DNA of 39,257 bases from Thermoflexia bacterium (GTDB lineage Bacteria > Chloroflexota > Anaerolineae > B4-G1 > SLSP01): positions 1-39,257 of the forward strand of contig DUEJ01000122.1 of NCBI GenBank assembly GCA_011192175.1, in the 5' to 3' direction. The translations under genes were made by a program, and so were the position numbers. This document shows positions 9,051-18,469 of this stretch, one piece after another. Every line of letters starts with the position of its first letter. Position 1 is the first letter of the stretch. Under the pieces are notes generated by a model. That model was not told the origin of the DNA and searched no databases. It worked only from the letters and a program-made list of their open reading frames with translations.

Positions 9051-10532
9051 TTAATATTTCTCACTGGCGATCAGTTGCGTCAGGGCTTCTTCTGCGCGGG
9101 AGAGTCGTTGCAAGGTGCGCTTGCGTCCAATAGCCTCAATACTCCCAAAGAGCGGGGGCGCCACGCGCTTATTGCTAGTGGCTACGCGCATGATGTTAAA
9201 GAGCTGCCCAGCCTTCAGGCCTAGATCTTGGGCCAGTTGTCGCAATGGCGGCTCCATGGTGGCGGCATCGAAATTCACCAGGTTGGAGAGTACTGTTTGC
9301 ATGGCTTGTACTGCTTCTAGGCTCTCTAGGGGAGTCATCTTCTTGCCCACTAGTTTCTCGGCCGGCGGAGTTTCTATCTCCGTGAAGATGAAATCGGTGA
9401 GCTCTACCACATCCTTCAACCGCTTGAGGCGTTCCTGGATCAAGGGGACGACTTGCGCTAGCGTCTCGAACATCTCGGATGGAACGGGGCTGGGGACTAG
9501 TCCCGCAGCTTGCCAGAAGGGGACTAAGCGTTTGAGTAATTCCGATTTCTCCATATTGCGAATGTATACTCCGTTTATCCAATCCAGCTTGTCATAAGAG
9601 AAGACGGCTGAACTTAATTTGACGCGGGAGAGCTCGAATGTGGCTAGTAATTCCTCACGGGTGAAGATTTCCCGTTCGTCGCCCTCACCGGGGGCCCAAC
9701 CCAACATGGCCAAGAAATTTAGCACGGCTTCTGGCAAATACCCTTGCTGGCGGAAATCTGCTACCGAGACCGCGCCGTGGCGTTTGGAGAGTTTCTGGCC
9801 ATCTTTCCCCATCACCAGGGGGACATGCACAAAAGTGGGGGGCGTCCAGTCGAAAGCCTGGTACAGAATGACGTGTTTGGGGGTGCTGGATAGCCATTCG
9901 TCGGCCCGGATGATGTGACTGATTTGCATTAGATGGTCATCCACCACTACCGCTAGATGGTACGTGGGGAACCCGTCGGATTTGAGCAGGATCTGGTCAT
10001 CAATGCGCTGGTTCTCGAAGGTGACAGCGCCTCTTAACATGTCGGGAACGATGGTTTCACCTTCCCGGGGAACTTTGAGGCGGATCACGTGTGGCTCGTC
10101 GGGCGAGATCGCCCCCGGAGGTAGGTCGCGGCAATGCCCGTCATACATGGGCGTATCTACCCCCGCGGCCCGTTGCATTTCTTTTACTGCTTTTAGGCGT
10201 TCGGGGGTGCAGTTGCAACGATAGGCCCATCCTTTTTCAAGTAACTCATTGACTTTTTCTTGGTATAGGGGCAGCCGCTTTGATTGTGTGTAGGGGCCGT
10301 AAGGGCCGCCGATATCGGGGCCTTCATCCCAATCAAGCCCTAACCACCTGAGACTCTCCTCGATGATTTGGACGGCGTTGGGGGTATAGCGGGAACGATC
10401 AGTATCCTCTATACGGAGGATAAATTTTCCATTATTCTGACGTGCGAAAAGCCAATTGAAGACGACCGTGCGAATGTTGCCGATATGGGGGTTGCCGGTA
10501 GGGCTAGGCGCAAAACGAACACGTATGGTCAT
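9051..10532 (-). CDS. gltX: Glutamyl-tRNA synthetase
   Basis: MTIRVRFAPSPTGNPHIGNIRTVVFNW, HVPLVMGKDGQKLSKRHGAVSV; ORF extended upstream in the track but start is the ATG at 10532. Confidence 0.97.
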   Translation of the reverse strand: MTIRVRFAPSPTGNPHIGNIRTVVFNWLFARQNNGKFILRIEDTDRSRYTPNAVQIIEESLRWLGLDWDEGPDIGGPYGPYTQSKRLPLYQEKVNELLEKGWAYRCNCTPERLKAVKEMQRAAGVDTPMYDGHCRDLPPGAISPDEPHVIRLKVPREGETIVPDMLRGAVTFENQRIDDQILLKSDGFPTYHLAVVVDDHLMQISHIIRADEWLSSTPKHVILYQAFDWTPPTFVHVPLVMGKDGQKLSKRHGAVSVADFRQQGYLPEAVLNFLAMLGWAPGEGDEREIFTREELLATFELSRVKLSSAVFSYDKLDWINGVYIRNMEKSELLKRLVPFWQAAGLVPSPVPSEMFETLAQVVPLIQERLKRLKDVVELTDFIFTEIETPPAEKLVGKKMTPLESLEAVQAMQTVLSNLVNFDAATMEPPLRQLAQDLGLKAGQLFNIMRVATSNKRVAPPLFGSIEAIGRKRTLQRLSRAEEALTQLIASEKY

Positions 10533-10743
10533 ATAATTCTCCTTTTCTCTGACTGCGCGCTGATTATAACACGGAACAAGGAATGTAAAGTTGGGGTTGT
10601 CTGGGGAGCTAGCTGCCATTCCCTAGCTGGTTCCAGGGGAGCATTAGCTGGGACCAACAACGTGTAAAGAACGTGAGGGGAACATTTTCCCTTAAAAATA
10701 ACGTGGCGGGAGGCTATGGGGAAACGGGAAACCTAGGGGGAAT

Positions 10744-11838
10744 TCAGAGTTCCAAACGGCGGTGGTGCATAGCCACGCTTTCTACCAGCCCCAAACCAAT
10801 ATAGGCGACGACCAGGGCGCTGCCGCCGCTGCTGATGAAGGGGAGCGGTAATCCGGCTACGGGAAGCAGGCTGAGGTTCATGCCCAGGTTGACGATTAGC
10901 TGGTAGAAGATGTAAGTGCTGACGCCGACCACGATCAGCTGTCCGGTCAGATCGGCGGCGTGGGCCGCGATCTGGAGTAGCCGCCAGAGTAACAGTCCAA
11001 AGAGAATCAGCAAGAGTAGCGCTCCGCTGAACCCCAGCTCTTCGCAGATGACCGAGAAGATGAAATCGGTGTGGCGTACGCGGAGGAAGTGTAATTGGCT
11101 CTGTGTTCCGGAGGCGTAGCCTTTGCCCCAGAGACCGCCTGACCCGATGCTGATGAGGGCTTGGTCGAGATTGTATTGCGCCCAGAGGTCACGGGTGGGA
11201 TCTTGGAAATTATAAATGCGTTCTTGCATGTAGGGGGGGAGATGCGGCAGAATCAGGGGGATGGTGGTGAGGACTCCCAGACCTAACCCTCCCAGATAAG
11301 TCAGATTAACGCCAGACCCAAAGAGCATGGCACCCCAGACGGCGGCGTAAAGCGTGGCGGTACTTAGGTTAGGTTGTCGGAAAACGAGAAACCCGGTGAC
11401 GCCAATGAGGGCTAGCGAGAGAGCCATTTCTTGCCAGCGGGGGGAGTGGGGGGCGTTGCGGGCTAGCAAACTGGCTTGACTGATGATGAGGAGCAGGAGC
11501 CCGGGGAAAGCCGGTTGTATGGAGACCCCTCCGATGTAGATAAAGCGCCGGACGGAACTAATTTCACTGCTGCCGAAGAGCAAGGTGAAAAGTAGGATGA
11601 GGATGGTGATAGCGTAAAGGAGCCATTGGAGACTTTCTAATAAGCGATAGTTGATAAAGGCGGTGAGTAGCATTAGCACCAGCCCGATGGCTCCGTAAAG
11701 AACTTGCTTGCGCCAGGCATCTAGGAGGTCTTGACTGCCGATGGTGGCGCTGTAAATCATGGCTACTCCGATAATGGTCAAAAGCAGCGCGATGATGAGC
11801 AGTCCCCAATCGAAGTGTTGCCAAAGCGATCTGTGCAT
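10744..11838 (-). CDS. rodA: Rod-shape-determining SEDS protein RodA
   Basis: SEDS topology; DLWAQYNLDQALISIGSGGLWGKGYASGTQSQLHFLRVRHTDFIFSVICEELGFSGAL, LPFISSGGSAL. Confidence 0.94.
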   Translation of the reverse strand: MHRSLWQHFDWGLLIIALLLTIIGVAMIYSATIGSQDLLDAWRKQVLYGAIGLVLMLLTAFINYRLLESLQWLLYAITILILLFTLLFGSSEISSVRRFIYIGGVSIQPAFPGLLLLIISQASLLARNAPHSPRWQEMALSLALIGVTGFLVFRQPNLSTATLYAAVWGAMLFGSGVNLTYLGGLGLGVLTTIPLILPHLPPYMQERIYNFQDPTRDLWAQYNLDQALISIGSGGLWGKGYASGTQSQLHFLRVRHTDFIFSVICEELGFSGALLLLILFGLLLWRLLQIAAHAADLTGQLIVVGVSTYIFYQLIVNLGMNLSLLPVAGLPLPFISSGGSALVVAYIGLGLVESVAMHHRRLEL

Positions 11839-11848
11839 AGCTCAGAAA

Positions 11849-12121
11849 TCAAACCCTTTTTGAGCGTCCAGTGTGTTTTTTGAGCGGAATGTCTGCTACT
11901 AGGCGCGTTTCCCGGTAATTTTTTTGGAAGTTGACGCAGACTTGATCGGATTCAATATCTAGATGCTTGGAAATCACGGCGATGATCTCGTCTTTTAGTT
12001 TTTCCAACATACCAGGTGAGATGTTGGCGCGGTCGTGAGAGAGTACCAGTTGTAACCGTTGAGTGGCAATTTTTTTGTCGGAATCGGGACGACGTTGTCG
12101 AAATAAGTTCGCAAATCGCAT
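11849..12121 (-). CDS. minE: Cell division topological specificity factor MinE
   Basis: ATQRLQLVLSHDRANISPGMLEKLKDEIIAVISKHLDI; adjacent to minD. Confidence 0.93.
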   Translation of the reverse strand: MRFANLFRQRRPDSDKKIATQRLQLVLSHDRANISPGMLEKLKDEIIAVISKHLDIESDQVCVNFQKNYRETRLVADIPLKKHTGRSKRV

Positions 12122-12246
12122 ATTCTCCTCACTTGGAATAGCTCCAAAATCTGATTAGGGGTTTACTAGTTTCAAGCAGTCAAGCTAAAAACGGTCTAGG
12201 GTTTGAAATCTGAGGGGGTAGGGGATGGTAAAGTGCTCCTTCTGGT

Positions 12247-13035
12247 TTACCGTTGAAATCTAAATATCCGTTGGAGCCACGATGGCGCCTGGAGGGACAT
12301 GAAAGGTATCTCCTCCCCGGTTAAACGACGCCCGATGTTGCGGAAAGATTTGCCGGCCAGGGACTGTTTATCCAGCACCACTGGCTGCCCCCGGTTCCCG
12401 GCTATCAGGATGGCGGGGTCTTCGGGCACAATGCCTACCAATTTGATCGCTAATAAATTCACGATTGAATCGGCGTCTAACATCACATCCCGACGCACTA
12501 ATTCGGGATTTAAGCGGTTGATGATGAGTTGCACTGGCGCGCGTCCCGCGGCCTCGAGTAGCCCAATTACCCGATCGGCATCACGGACCGCTGGGACTTC
12601 CGGGTTAGTTACCAGGAGCACCAAATCGGCCGGCTTAACGGCGTAGCGAAAACCGTGTTCAATGCCGGCTGGCGAATCAATGAACACAAAATCCGCTTGT
12701 TCCGCCGCCTCTCTGGCAATCCGCTCCATTTCGTCTTCGCTGATGGCGCTCTTATCGCAAATTTGGGCGGCCGGTAAGAGGGCAAGGTTGGAGCAGTGCT
12801 TATCCCGCACCAGGGCTTTGCGTAAAGAACATTGCTTTGTCACTACATTGATAATGTCGTAAACAATCCGGTTTTCCAAACCGAGCATTACATCCAAGTT
12901 GCGCAACCCGATATCCGCATCAATGCAAATTACGCTTTTGCCCAACAGGGCTAAAGCTATTCCCAGGTTAGCGGTAGTAGTTGATTTTCCCACCCCGCCT
13001 TTACCTGAAGAGATCGTGATAATTTTCCCGCTCAC
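12247..13035 (-). CDS. minD: Septum site-determining protein MinD
   Basis: GKIITISSGKGGVGKSTTTANLG deviant Walker A; DADIGLRNLDVMLGLENRIVYD; likely GTG start at 13035 overlapping minC stop (TAGTG). Confidence 0.97.
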   Translation of the reverse strand: MSGKIITISSGKGGVGKSTTTANLGIALALLGKSVICIDADIGLRNLDVMLGLENRIVYDIINVVTKQCSLRKALVRDKHCSNLALLPAAQICDKSAISEDEMERIAREAAEQADFVFIDSPAGIEHGFRYAVKPADLVLLVTNPEVPAVRDADRVIGLLEAAGRAPVQLIINRLNPELVRRDVMLDADSIVNLLAIKLVGIVPEDPAILIAGNRGQPVVLDKQSLAGKSFRNIGRRLTGEEIPFMSLQAPSWLQRIFRFQR

Positions 13036-13709
13036 TATTTGCCTCCTCCTGACCAAGGTTCCACAACGATGCTATTCTCTTGGATGTACGCTATCTCTGG
13101 CTCGGAGGGACGTGGTTTTGTCCCTTCTGGTGAGCGCGTGATCAACCCGGCGATACGCAGTTGGGCTGGATTTAACTCTAAGGCGCGGATGGTGGCGAAT
13201 CTATCACCAGTTGCGCCGGCGTGGGCGGTTCCTAGTACTCGTCCCCAAACGATGATATTGCCATTCGCCACTATCTCTCCGCCCGGATTGACATCTCCTA
13301 CCAAGATAACGTGTTGGGTGGCTTGCAATCTCTGCCCAGAGCGCAACGTGCGTTCAACCAATTGGGCATTTGCTTCCTTAGCGGCAGCGTCTCTGCGAGG
13401 AACGGGGGGTTGCGGTAATTTGGTCCGTAATCCCTGTTGTCGAACTAGGCGTTGTACTTTAAGGTTCCCCCCGGTGACTGCCCACAAAGTGAGCTCGTAT
13501 TTTTCTACCAACTCACGTAAAGTGGCTAAAGTCACCTCATTCAGTGAATGTTGCGGGGAGAGTTCCAGGATTACCCGGCCACCGCGAAAGAAATCTCCCG
13601 CTTCTTGGAGAGAATGCTGTAGCGTGTTTAGTACCTGTTCCCAATTATTGGAGCGTGGTTGTAGCCGCAATCCCTGGGGAGTTCCTTTTATGACTATAAA
13701 CTGATTCAT
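13035..13709 (-). CDS. minC: Septum site-determining protein MinC
   Basis: C-terminal domain RSGQRLQATQHVILVGDVNPGGEIVANGNIIVWGRVLGTAHAGATGD; upstream of minD. Confidence 0.95.
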   Translation of the reverse strand: MNQFIVIKGTPQGLRLQPRSNNWEQVLNTLQHSLQEAGDFFRGGRVILELSPQHSLNEVTLATLRELVEKYELTLWAVTGGNLKVQRLVRQQGLRTKLPQPPVPRRDAAAKEANAQLVERTLRSGQRLQATQHVILVGDVNPGGEIVANGNIIVWGRVLGTAHAGATGDRFATIRALELNPAQLRIAGLITRSPEGTKPRPSEPEIAYIQENSIVVEPWSGGGK

Positions 13710-13935
13710 TTGCGGCTCATTATAACATAAGTCCTCCTAAGAAAAAAATAACGATTGTGCTACTAATTTGTTAAGGGACGCGCGCTAATGAATTTGATTG
13801 AGGGACGCTGGCAATGAGCTGAGAGCTCTGTCTCTAACCGGAACACGCTACTAGGGAATATCCCGTTCCACCGCCTTCCTAATTTCCCCCTTGTGATATA
13901 TCCTCTCCCATGTTAAAATGGATAGGAGTTTGTAT

Positions 13936-16245
13936 ATGGAGGATAATATGGGGAGTGCTTTCCCTGATTTATGTGCATCCGTGGTGCAACGCCGTGATGC
14001 GGAATTAAAATCACTGCATCTGATTGCCCAGGCTGTCAATTTTACGATATCGATGGATGATGTGCTAGAGCTGATTTACACGCAGCTCTCGCGGGTTATA
14101 GACTTACCTAATTTCTATATCGCTTTTGCTGATTCGCGGCGCCATTGTTTCTCCTGTGCCTTTTACGTACAACAGCAGGAACGTATCTACGATGAAGAGG
14201 AATGGGGCCTTGAAACCGGGTTGACGGGGTATCTTTACCGCAAAGGGGTTACCATTCGTTCCCAAAGCTACGTGACTGAGTGTGAGGCGCGGGGGATACA
14301 ACCTAGCGGGAAAAATGTCCAAGCTTGGATGGGCGTCCCGCTGCTGGCGGAAGATCGGACGATTGGAGTGATGGTGGCTTCTAGCCGTGATACAGCGACG
14401 AGCTTCTCCGCAGAGGATGAAGATTTCTTTACGACTGTGGCTTCGCACCTGGCTTCGGGTATTGAGCGCCGGCGGCTCCATGAGCGCTTGGAGACCCGCG
14501 CTCGCCAACTCAAGACCTTGAACGAGATTGGCAACTCATTGGCTTCCAGCCTAAATTTGGATGAGGTGTTGGATTTAGTAGTGCGTAATGCGGCTTCGTT
14601 GCTGGATGCGGAGGCCGGTTCATTGCTTTTAGCGGATGAAACGAGCGGCGACCTGATCTTCCGGACCTCCAGTGGGCCGGTAGGCCCGAAATTGGTGGGT
14701 TTGCGGGTTCCGGCGGGTAAGGGGATTGCTGGGGAGGCTTTTGCCGAGAATCGCCCGGTGATCGTCAACGATATGGAACACGATGCCCGGTGGTATCAAC
14801 TCTTTGATGAGCAAGCTCATTTCGTCACTCGTTCCCTCTTGGCGGTACCCCTCAATGCTCGCGGACGGAATATCGGGGTGCTAGAAGTGATCAACCACCA
14901 GGCGCAACATCCTTTTGAAGATGAGGATGTGAGTCTCTTGCAATCCTTTGGGGCGCAAGCAGCGATTGCGATTGAGAACGCGCGGCTCTTTACCACCACT
15001 GACCAGGCATTACAAGATCGGGTCGAGGAGTTGACCACTTTTCAACAGATTGATCGGCAGCTCAACGCTACTTTGGATTATGAAAAGGTGCTGGAGCTGA
15101 CGTTGTCCTGGGCTATTCGGATCACCGGCGCGGAGTTGGGTATTATGGCGGCTTTATACGAGCAGGAAGACGGGGTGCGCGGATTACGTCTTCTGGCTAC
15201 GGAGGGTTATCCGGAGGAGTTTGTGGGGCAATATACCGGGGATGAGTTATGGCCCCTGGAGCGGGGCTTGATCGGCCGGGCAGTCATTTTGGGTAAGCCC
15301 TTGCTAGTCCGTGATGTTACGTCTGATGCGCATTACTTTGAGGCCGTCGCGGGGATGTGTTCTCAATTTAGCGTTCCCCTGCGGCGTGAAAACCGCGTAA
15401 TTGGGGTAGTGGGTATAGAATCATCAGACGCGGACTGTTTCTCTGAGGAGAAGATGGGTTTTATCACGCGCTTGGTGGATCACGCCGCCATCGCGATTGA
15501 CAATGCGCGTCTTTTCCGCCAGGTGCAACGGGCCAACGATGCCAAGACCGAGTTCATAGATTTTGTCTCCCATGAGCTAAAGCAACCGATGACTTCCATG
15601 AGAGGTTATATTGATCTGCTTAAGAAAGGATTGGCTGGGCCTCTGAACGAACAACAAACGCAGTTTCTAAACGTGGTGCGTTCCAATGTGCAGCGTATGG
15701 ATAGATTGGTGAGTGATCTTCTGGCCATTTCGCGGATCGAGGCGGGACGAGTACAGCTTTCTATGGATCTCATTAGTCCGGGTCAAGTTGTTGTTGAGGC
15801 TGTAGAATCTTTTCGCCAAGCATTTGAAGAGAAAAATCAGACATTGGTAGTTGCTGATTTTGCGCAGTTGCCGGCAATTCAAGGAGATCAGGATCGATTG
15901 GTGCAGGTGCTCACTAATTTGCTCAGTAATGCTAGTAAATATACGCCAGAGGGCGGACGCATCACGCTCTCTCTGGAGCGCGATGAATTGGAGGGACGGG
16001 CGTATATTCGTTGGCAGGTGGTGGATGATGGTATCGGGATGACGCCGGAGGAGCAGGGGAATCTCTTTACCAAATTCTACCGGTCCGATAACCCGGAGGT
16101 GCGGAAGCAGCGCGGCACCGGGTTAGGTTTGGCTATCAGCCACCGCATCGTCGAAATGCACGGGGGATACATCCAGGTGGAAAGTGAGCCGGGACAAGGG
16201 AGCACCTTCAGCTTAGGTATTCCGGTGGCAGAGGTTGAGACATAG
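13936..16245 (+). CDS. Multi-GAF-domain sensor histidine kinase
   Basis: About three GAF domains, H-box DFVSHELKQPMTSMRGYIDLL, N-box QVLTNLLSNASKYTPEGG, G-boxes DDGIGM and GTGLGLAI; ATG at 13936 with ataggag RBS. Confidence 0.93.
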   Translation: MEDNMGSAFPDLCASVVQRRDAELKSLHLIAQAVNFTISMDDVLELIYTQLSRVIDLPNFYIAFADSRRHCFSCAFYVQQQERIYDEEEWGLETGLTGYLYRKGVTIRSQSYVTECEARGIQPSGKNVQAWMGVPLLAEDRTIGVMVASSRDTATSFSAEDEDFFTTVASHLASGIERRRLHERLETRARQLKTLNEIGNSLASSLNLDEVLDLVVRNAASLLDAEAGSLLLADETSGDLIFRTSSGPVGPKLVGLRVPAGKGIAGEAFAENRPVIVNDMEHDARWYQLFDEQAHFVTRSLLAVPLNARGRNIGVLEVINHQAQHPFEDEDVSLLQSFGAQAAIAIENARLFTTTDQALQDRVEELTTFQQIDRQLNATLDYEKVLELTLSWAIRITGAELGIMAALYEQEDGVRGLRLLATEGYPEEFVGQYTGDELWPLERGLIGRAVILGKPLLVRDVTSDAHYFEAVAGMCSQFSVPLRRENRVIGVVGIESSDADCFSEEKMGFITRLVDHAAIAIDNARLFRQVQRANDAKTEFIDFVSHELKQPMTSMRGYIDLLKKGLAGPLNEQQTQFLNVVRSNVQRMDRLVSDLLAISRIEAGRVQLSMDLISPGQVVVEAVESFRQAFEEKNQTLVVADFAQLPAIQGDQDRLVQVLTNLLSNASKYTPEGGRITLSLERDELEGRAYIRWQVVDDGIGMTPEEQGNLFTKFYRSDNPEVRKQRGTGLGLAISHRIVEMHGGYIQVESEPGQGSTFSLGIPVAEVET

Positions 16246-16290
16246 TGTTGCAGTTCTAACGAATTATCCAGGACTTGGGAGGAGTTACAG

Positions 16291-17136
16291 ATGGCATCAC
16301 ACGTTGAGGATATCTTTACTGCTTCAGACGGGTTGGAACTTTTCCAGCAGTGTTGGTTGCCGGAATTTAAGGCCAAAGCTAATTTGGTGGTGGCGCATGG
16401 GTTAGGCGAGCATAGTGGACGCTACCGTGATTTTGCGGCCTGGTTTGTGCCGCGTAGCTACGCGGTACATTCCTATGACCACCGCGGACATGGCAAATCG
16501 CCGGGACAGCGTGGTCATATCAATGGTTGGGCTGAGTATCGGGAGGATTTGCGGGTTTTCTTAGCTCAGGTCAAAGGTAGATTCCCCCAGACCCCTACTT
16601 TTTTAGTGGGGCACAGTATGGGCGGTTTGATGGTATTGGACTACGCTTTGCACTACCCGGAAGGGTTGTCAGGCGTCGTCTCTTCTGGCCCGGCCCTGGA
16701 GTATGGCGCGGATGTATCGCGCCTCTTGCTCTTCGCGGCCCGTGCAATGTCGCACGTCGCTCCCCGGATGCGGATGGATAATGGGTTGGATGCGGAGGGG
16801 CTTTCACGTAATAAACAAGTTGTCCAAGCCTACCGTGAGGATCCGTTGGTCCACGGTTGGGTTTCGCCACGTTTTGTCACTGCGATGGGGGAGACGATGA
16901 GCTCAACCTTGCAAAATGCCGGGCGGTGGCCGGCTGACTTGCCGCTATTCATTATCCATGGGGGCGCCGATCCCATCTGCCCGCCGCGCGGCAGTCTCCG
17001 TTTCTTTGAGCAAGCCGGCGCGCAGGATAAGAGCCGCCAGGTGTACTCTGGCTATCTGCATGAGAGCTTCAACGAGATTGGACGGGAAGCAGTGTTGGGT
17101 GATGTAACTGCGTGGTTGGAAGCGCGGCTAGGGTAA
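16291..17136 (+). CDS. Alpha/beta hydrolase, monoacylglycerol lipase/serine aminopeptidase-like
   Basis: VVAHGLGEHSGRYRDFA, DHRGHGKSPGQRGHI, GHSMGGLMVLDYAL, HGGADPICPPRGS, HESFNE. Confidence 0.93.
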   Translation: MASHVEDIFTASDGLELFQQCWLPEFKAKANLVVAHGLGEHSGRYRDFAAWFVPRSYAVHSYDHRGHGKSPGQRGHINGWAEYREDLRVFLAQVKGRFPQTPTFLVGHSMGGLMVLDYALHYPEGLSGVVSSGPALEYGADVSRLLLFAARAMSHVAPRMRMDNGLDAEGLSRNKQVVQAYREDPLVHGWVSPRFVTAMGETMSSTLQNAGRWPADLPLFIIHGGADPICPPRGSLRFFEQAGAQDKSRQVYSGYLHESFNEIGREAVLGDVTAWLEARLG

Positions 17137-17175
17137 TGTTAGTGGCCCTGTAAAAAGGGTCGGCCAGGAGAGAAT

Positions 17176-17536
17176 ATGGAAGACAAATTGAGGTTGCGCT
17201 TCGCGCAACCTCCTCCGGCGGGAGGGGTTTGAGGTGCTCTTGGCGGATGATAGCGAAGTCGCGCTCCAACGTTGGGCTGTTGAGTCGCCGGATATCATCC
17301 TCCTGGATGTGAATCTGCCCAAGTTGGCCGGCTTTCAGGTCTGCCGGCGTATTCGGGAGCAAGCCGATACCCCTATTATCATGCTTACGGTGCGCGAGGA
17401 AGAGAAGGACATTTTGGTCTATCGGTTACGGGGGAAGCTCTCACTAGCGCGTGGCTTGCCAGACTCTGATGCTGAAGACTCATATCTTGAGACGGTACCG
17501 GGTTTAGGTTACGGCTTTATGCTCCGCTCGCAGTAA
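17176..17536 (+). pseudogene. Degenerate OmpR-type response regulator remnant
   Basis: Frame 1 MEDKLRLRFAQ then +1 frame LLRREGFEVLLADDSEVALQRWAVESPDIILLDVNLPKLAGFQVCRRIREQADTPIIMLTVREEEKDILV, directly joined to a wHTH C-terminus YRLRGKL...YLETVPGLGYGFM. Confidence 0.8.
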
Positions 17537-17841
17537 TCAGGATGAGATACCTGATAGTCTCAGGCGATAGGACGCGGACAAGCACGGACGAGCGTGGACA
17601 AAGCAAAGGGGTTTTGGAGATTGGTGTGATACGTGTTAAAATCCCTTACTGTATTGGTATCTTGCATCAAACGCAGGGTCTTGTTCCCCCATTGCATGAG
17701 AGTTCTCACTTCGTTTGGAGTGACAACTCCCCCAATTTGTTTTTCTTAGCGTCTTCGCGCCTTAGCGGTGAAAATCCTGTTTTTTCAGCAGCCTCAAACT
17801 TGCCAAATTCTAGGGGTATGGTATATTATTAGCCGTTACAC

Positions 17842-17914
17842 GCGGGCGTAGTTCAGTTGGTAGAACACCTCCTTGCCAAGGAGAAGGTCAAGGGTTCGAG
17901 TCCCTTCGCCCGCT
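17842..17914 (+). tRNA. tRNA-Gly (GCC)
   Basis: Cloverleaf gcgggcg...ctccttgccaaggag...agggttcgagtccct...cgcccgct. Confidence 0.97.
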
Positions 17915-17922
17915 TTTTTCTT

Positions 17923-17994
17923 GGCGACGTGGCCAAGTGGTAAGGCAAGGCTCTGCAAAAGCCTTATTCGTCGGTTCAAATCCGACCGTCGCCT
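17923..17994 (+). tRNA. tRNA-Cys (GCA)
   Basis: Cloverleaf ggcgacg...anticodon loop ctgcaaa...ggttcaaatcc...cgtcgcct. Confidence 0.96.
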
Positions 17995-18013
17995 TTGCAT
18001 AATTGGTCACACT

Positions 18014-18038
18014 GGGCATCTGTGATGCCCGTTTTTTA
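18014..18038 (+). terminator. Terminator after tRNA-Cys
   Basis: gggcatctgtgatgcccgtttttta. Confidence 0.8.
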
Positions 18039-18044
18039 TATCAC

Positions 18045-18128
18045 GGGGCGGTGGCGGAATAGGCAGACGCCGGGGACTTAAAATCCCCTACTTTTACGAG
18101 TGTGTGGGTTCGACTCCCACCCGCCCTA
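18045..18128 (+). tRNA. tRNA-Leu (TAA)
   Basis: Class II tRNA with long variable arm; ggggcgg...ggggacttaaaatcccc...gtgggttcgactcccac...ccgcccta. Confidence 0.95.
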
Positions 18129-18136
18129 CTGATAAT

Positions 18137-18177
18137 GAGAGCCTCCTGTCGGTAATATCGACGGGGGGCTTTTTTGT
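18137..18177 (+). terminator. Terminator after tRNA-Leu
   Basis: gagcctcctgtcggtaatatcgacggggggcttttttg. Confidence 0.75.
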
Positions 18178-18209
18178 ATCCACTCAATAATCCGGGATAG
18201 TTTTCACCG

Positions 18210-18292
18210 CAGAGTTGCAGAGAGTACGGATTTGTTTATTCGCATTATGGCAAAAGTGACACCTTTCTCGCTGTGTACTCGGCGCAACTCTG
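18210..18292. repeat. Imperfect palindromic intergenic element
   Basis: Ends cagagttgcagagagtac / gtactcggcgcaactctg are inverted repeats. Confidence 0.55.
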
Positions 18293-18469
18293 GGTAAGGT
18301 GCTACTTTTACCCCTAGGTGTTTATTTTATCCGCGTGCCATACTATTTTCACTTGCTGGGGCGACTCCAGGGCTAGCCGTGGTAGGAAAACGATCCGCTT
18401 TGAACGATTGCAAGGCGTTTCCGCGCTCGTCCGTGTCCCAACGCCTGAAACTAGCGAGCTAGCTCTGCC

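Noticed and set aside
13039-13704. 221-aa plus-strand ORF antisense to minC
   Set aside because: minC on the opposite strand has clear family motifs; the antisense product shows none
17542-17832. 96-aa ORF upstream of the tRNA cluster
   Set aside because: Runs through intergenic repeat-like sequence and the likely tRNA promoter; no RBS or motifs seen
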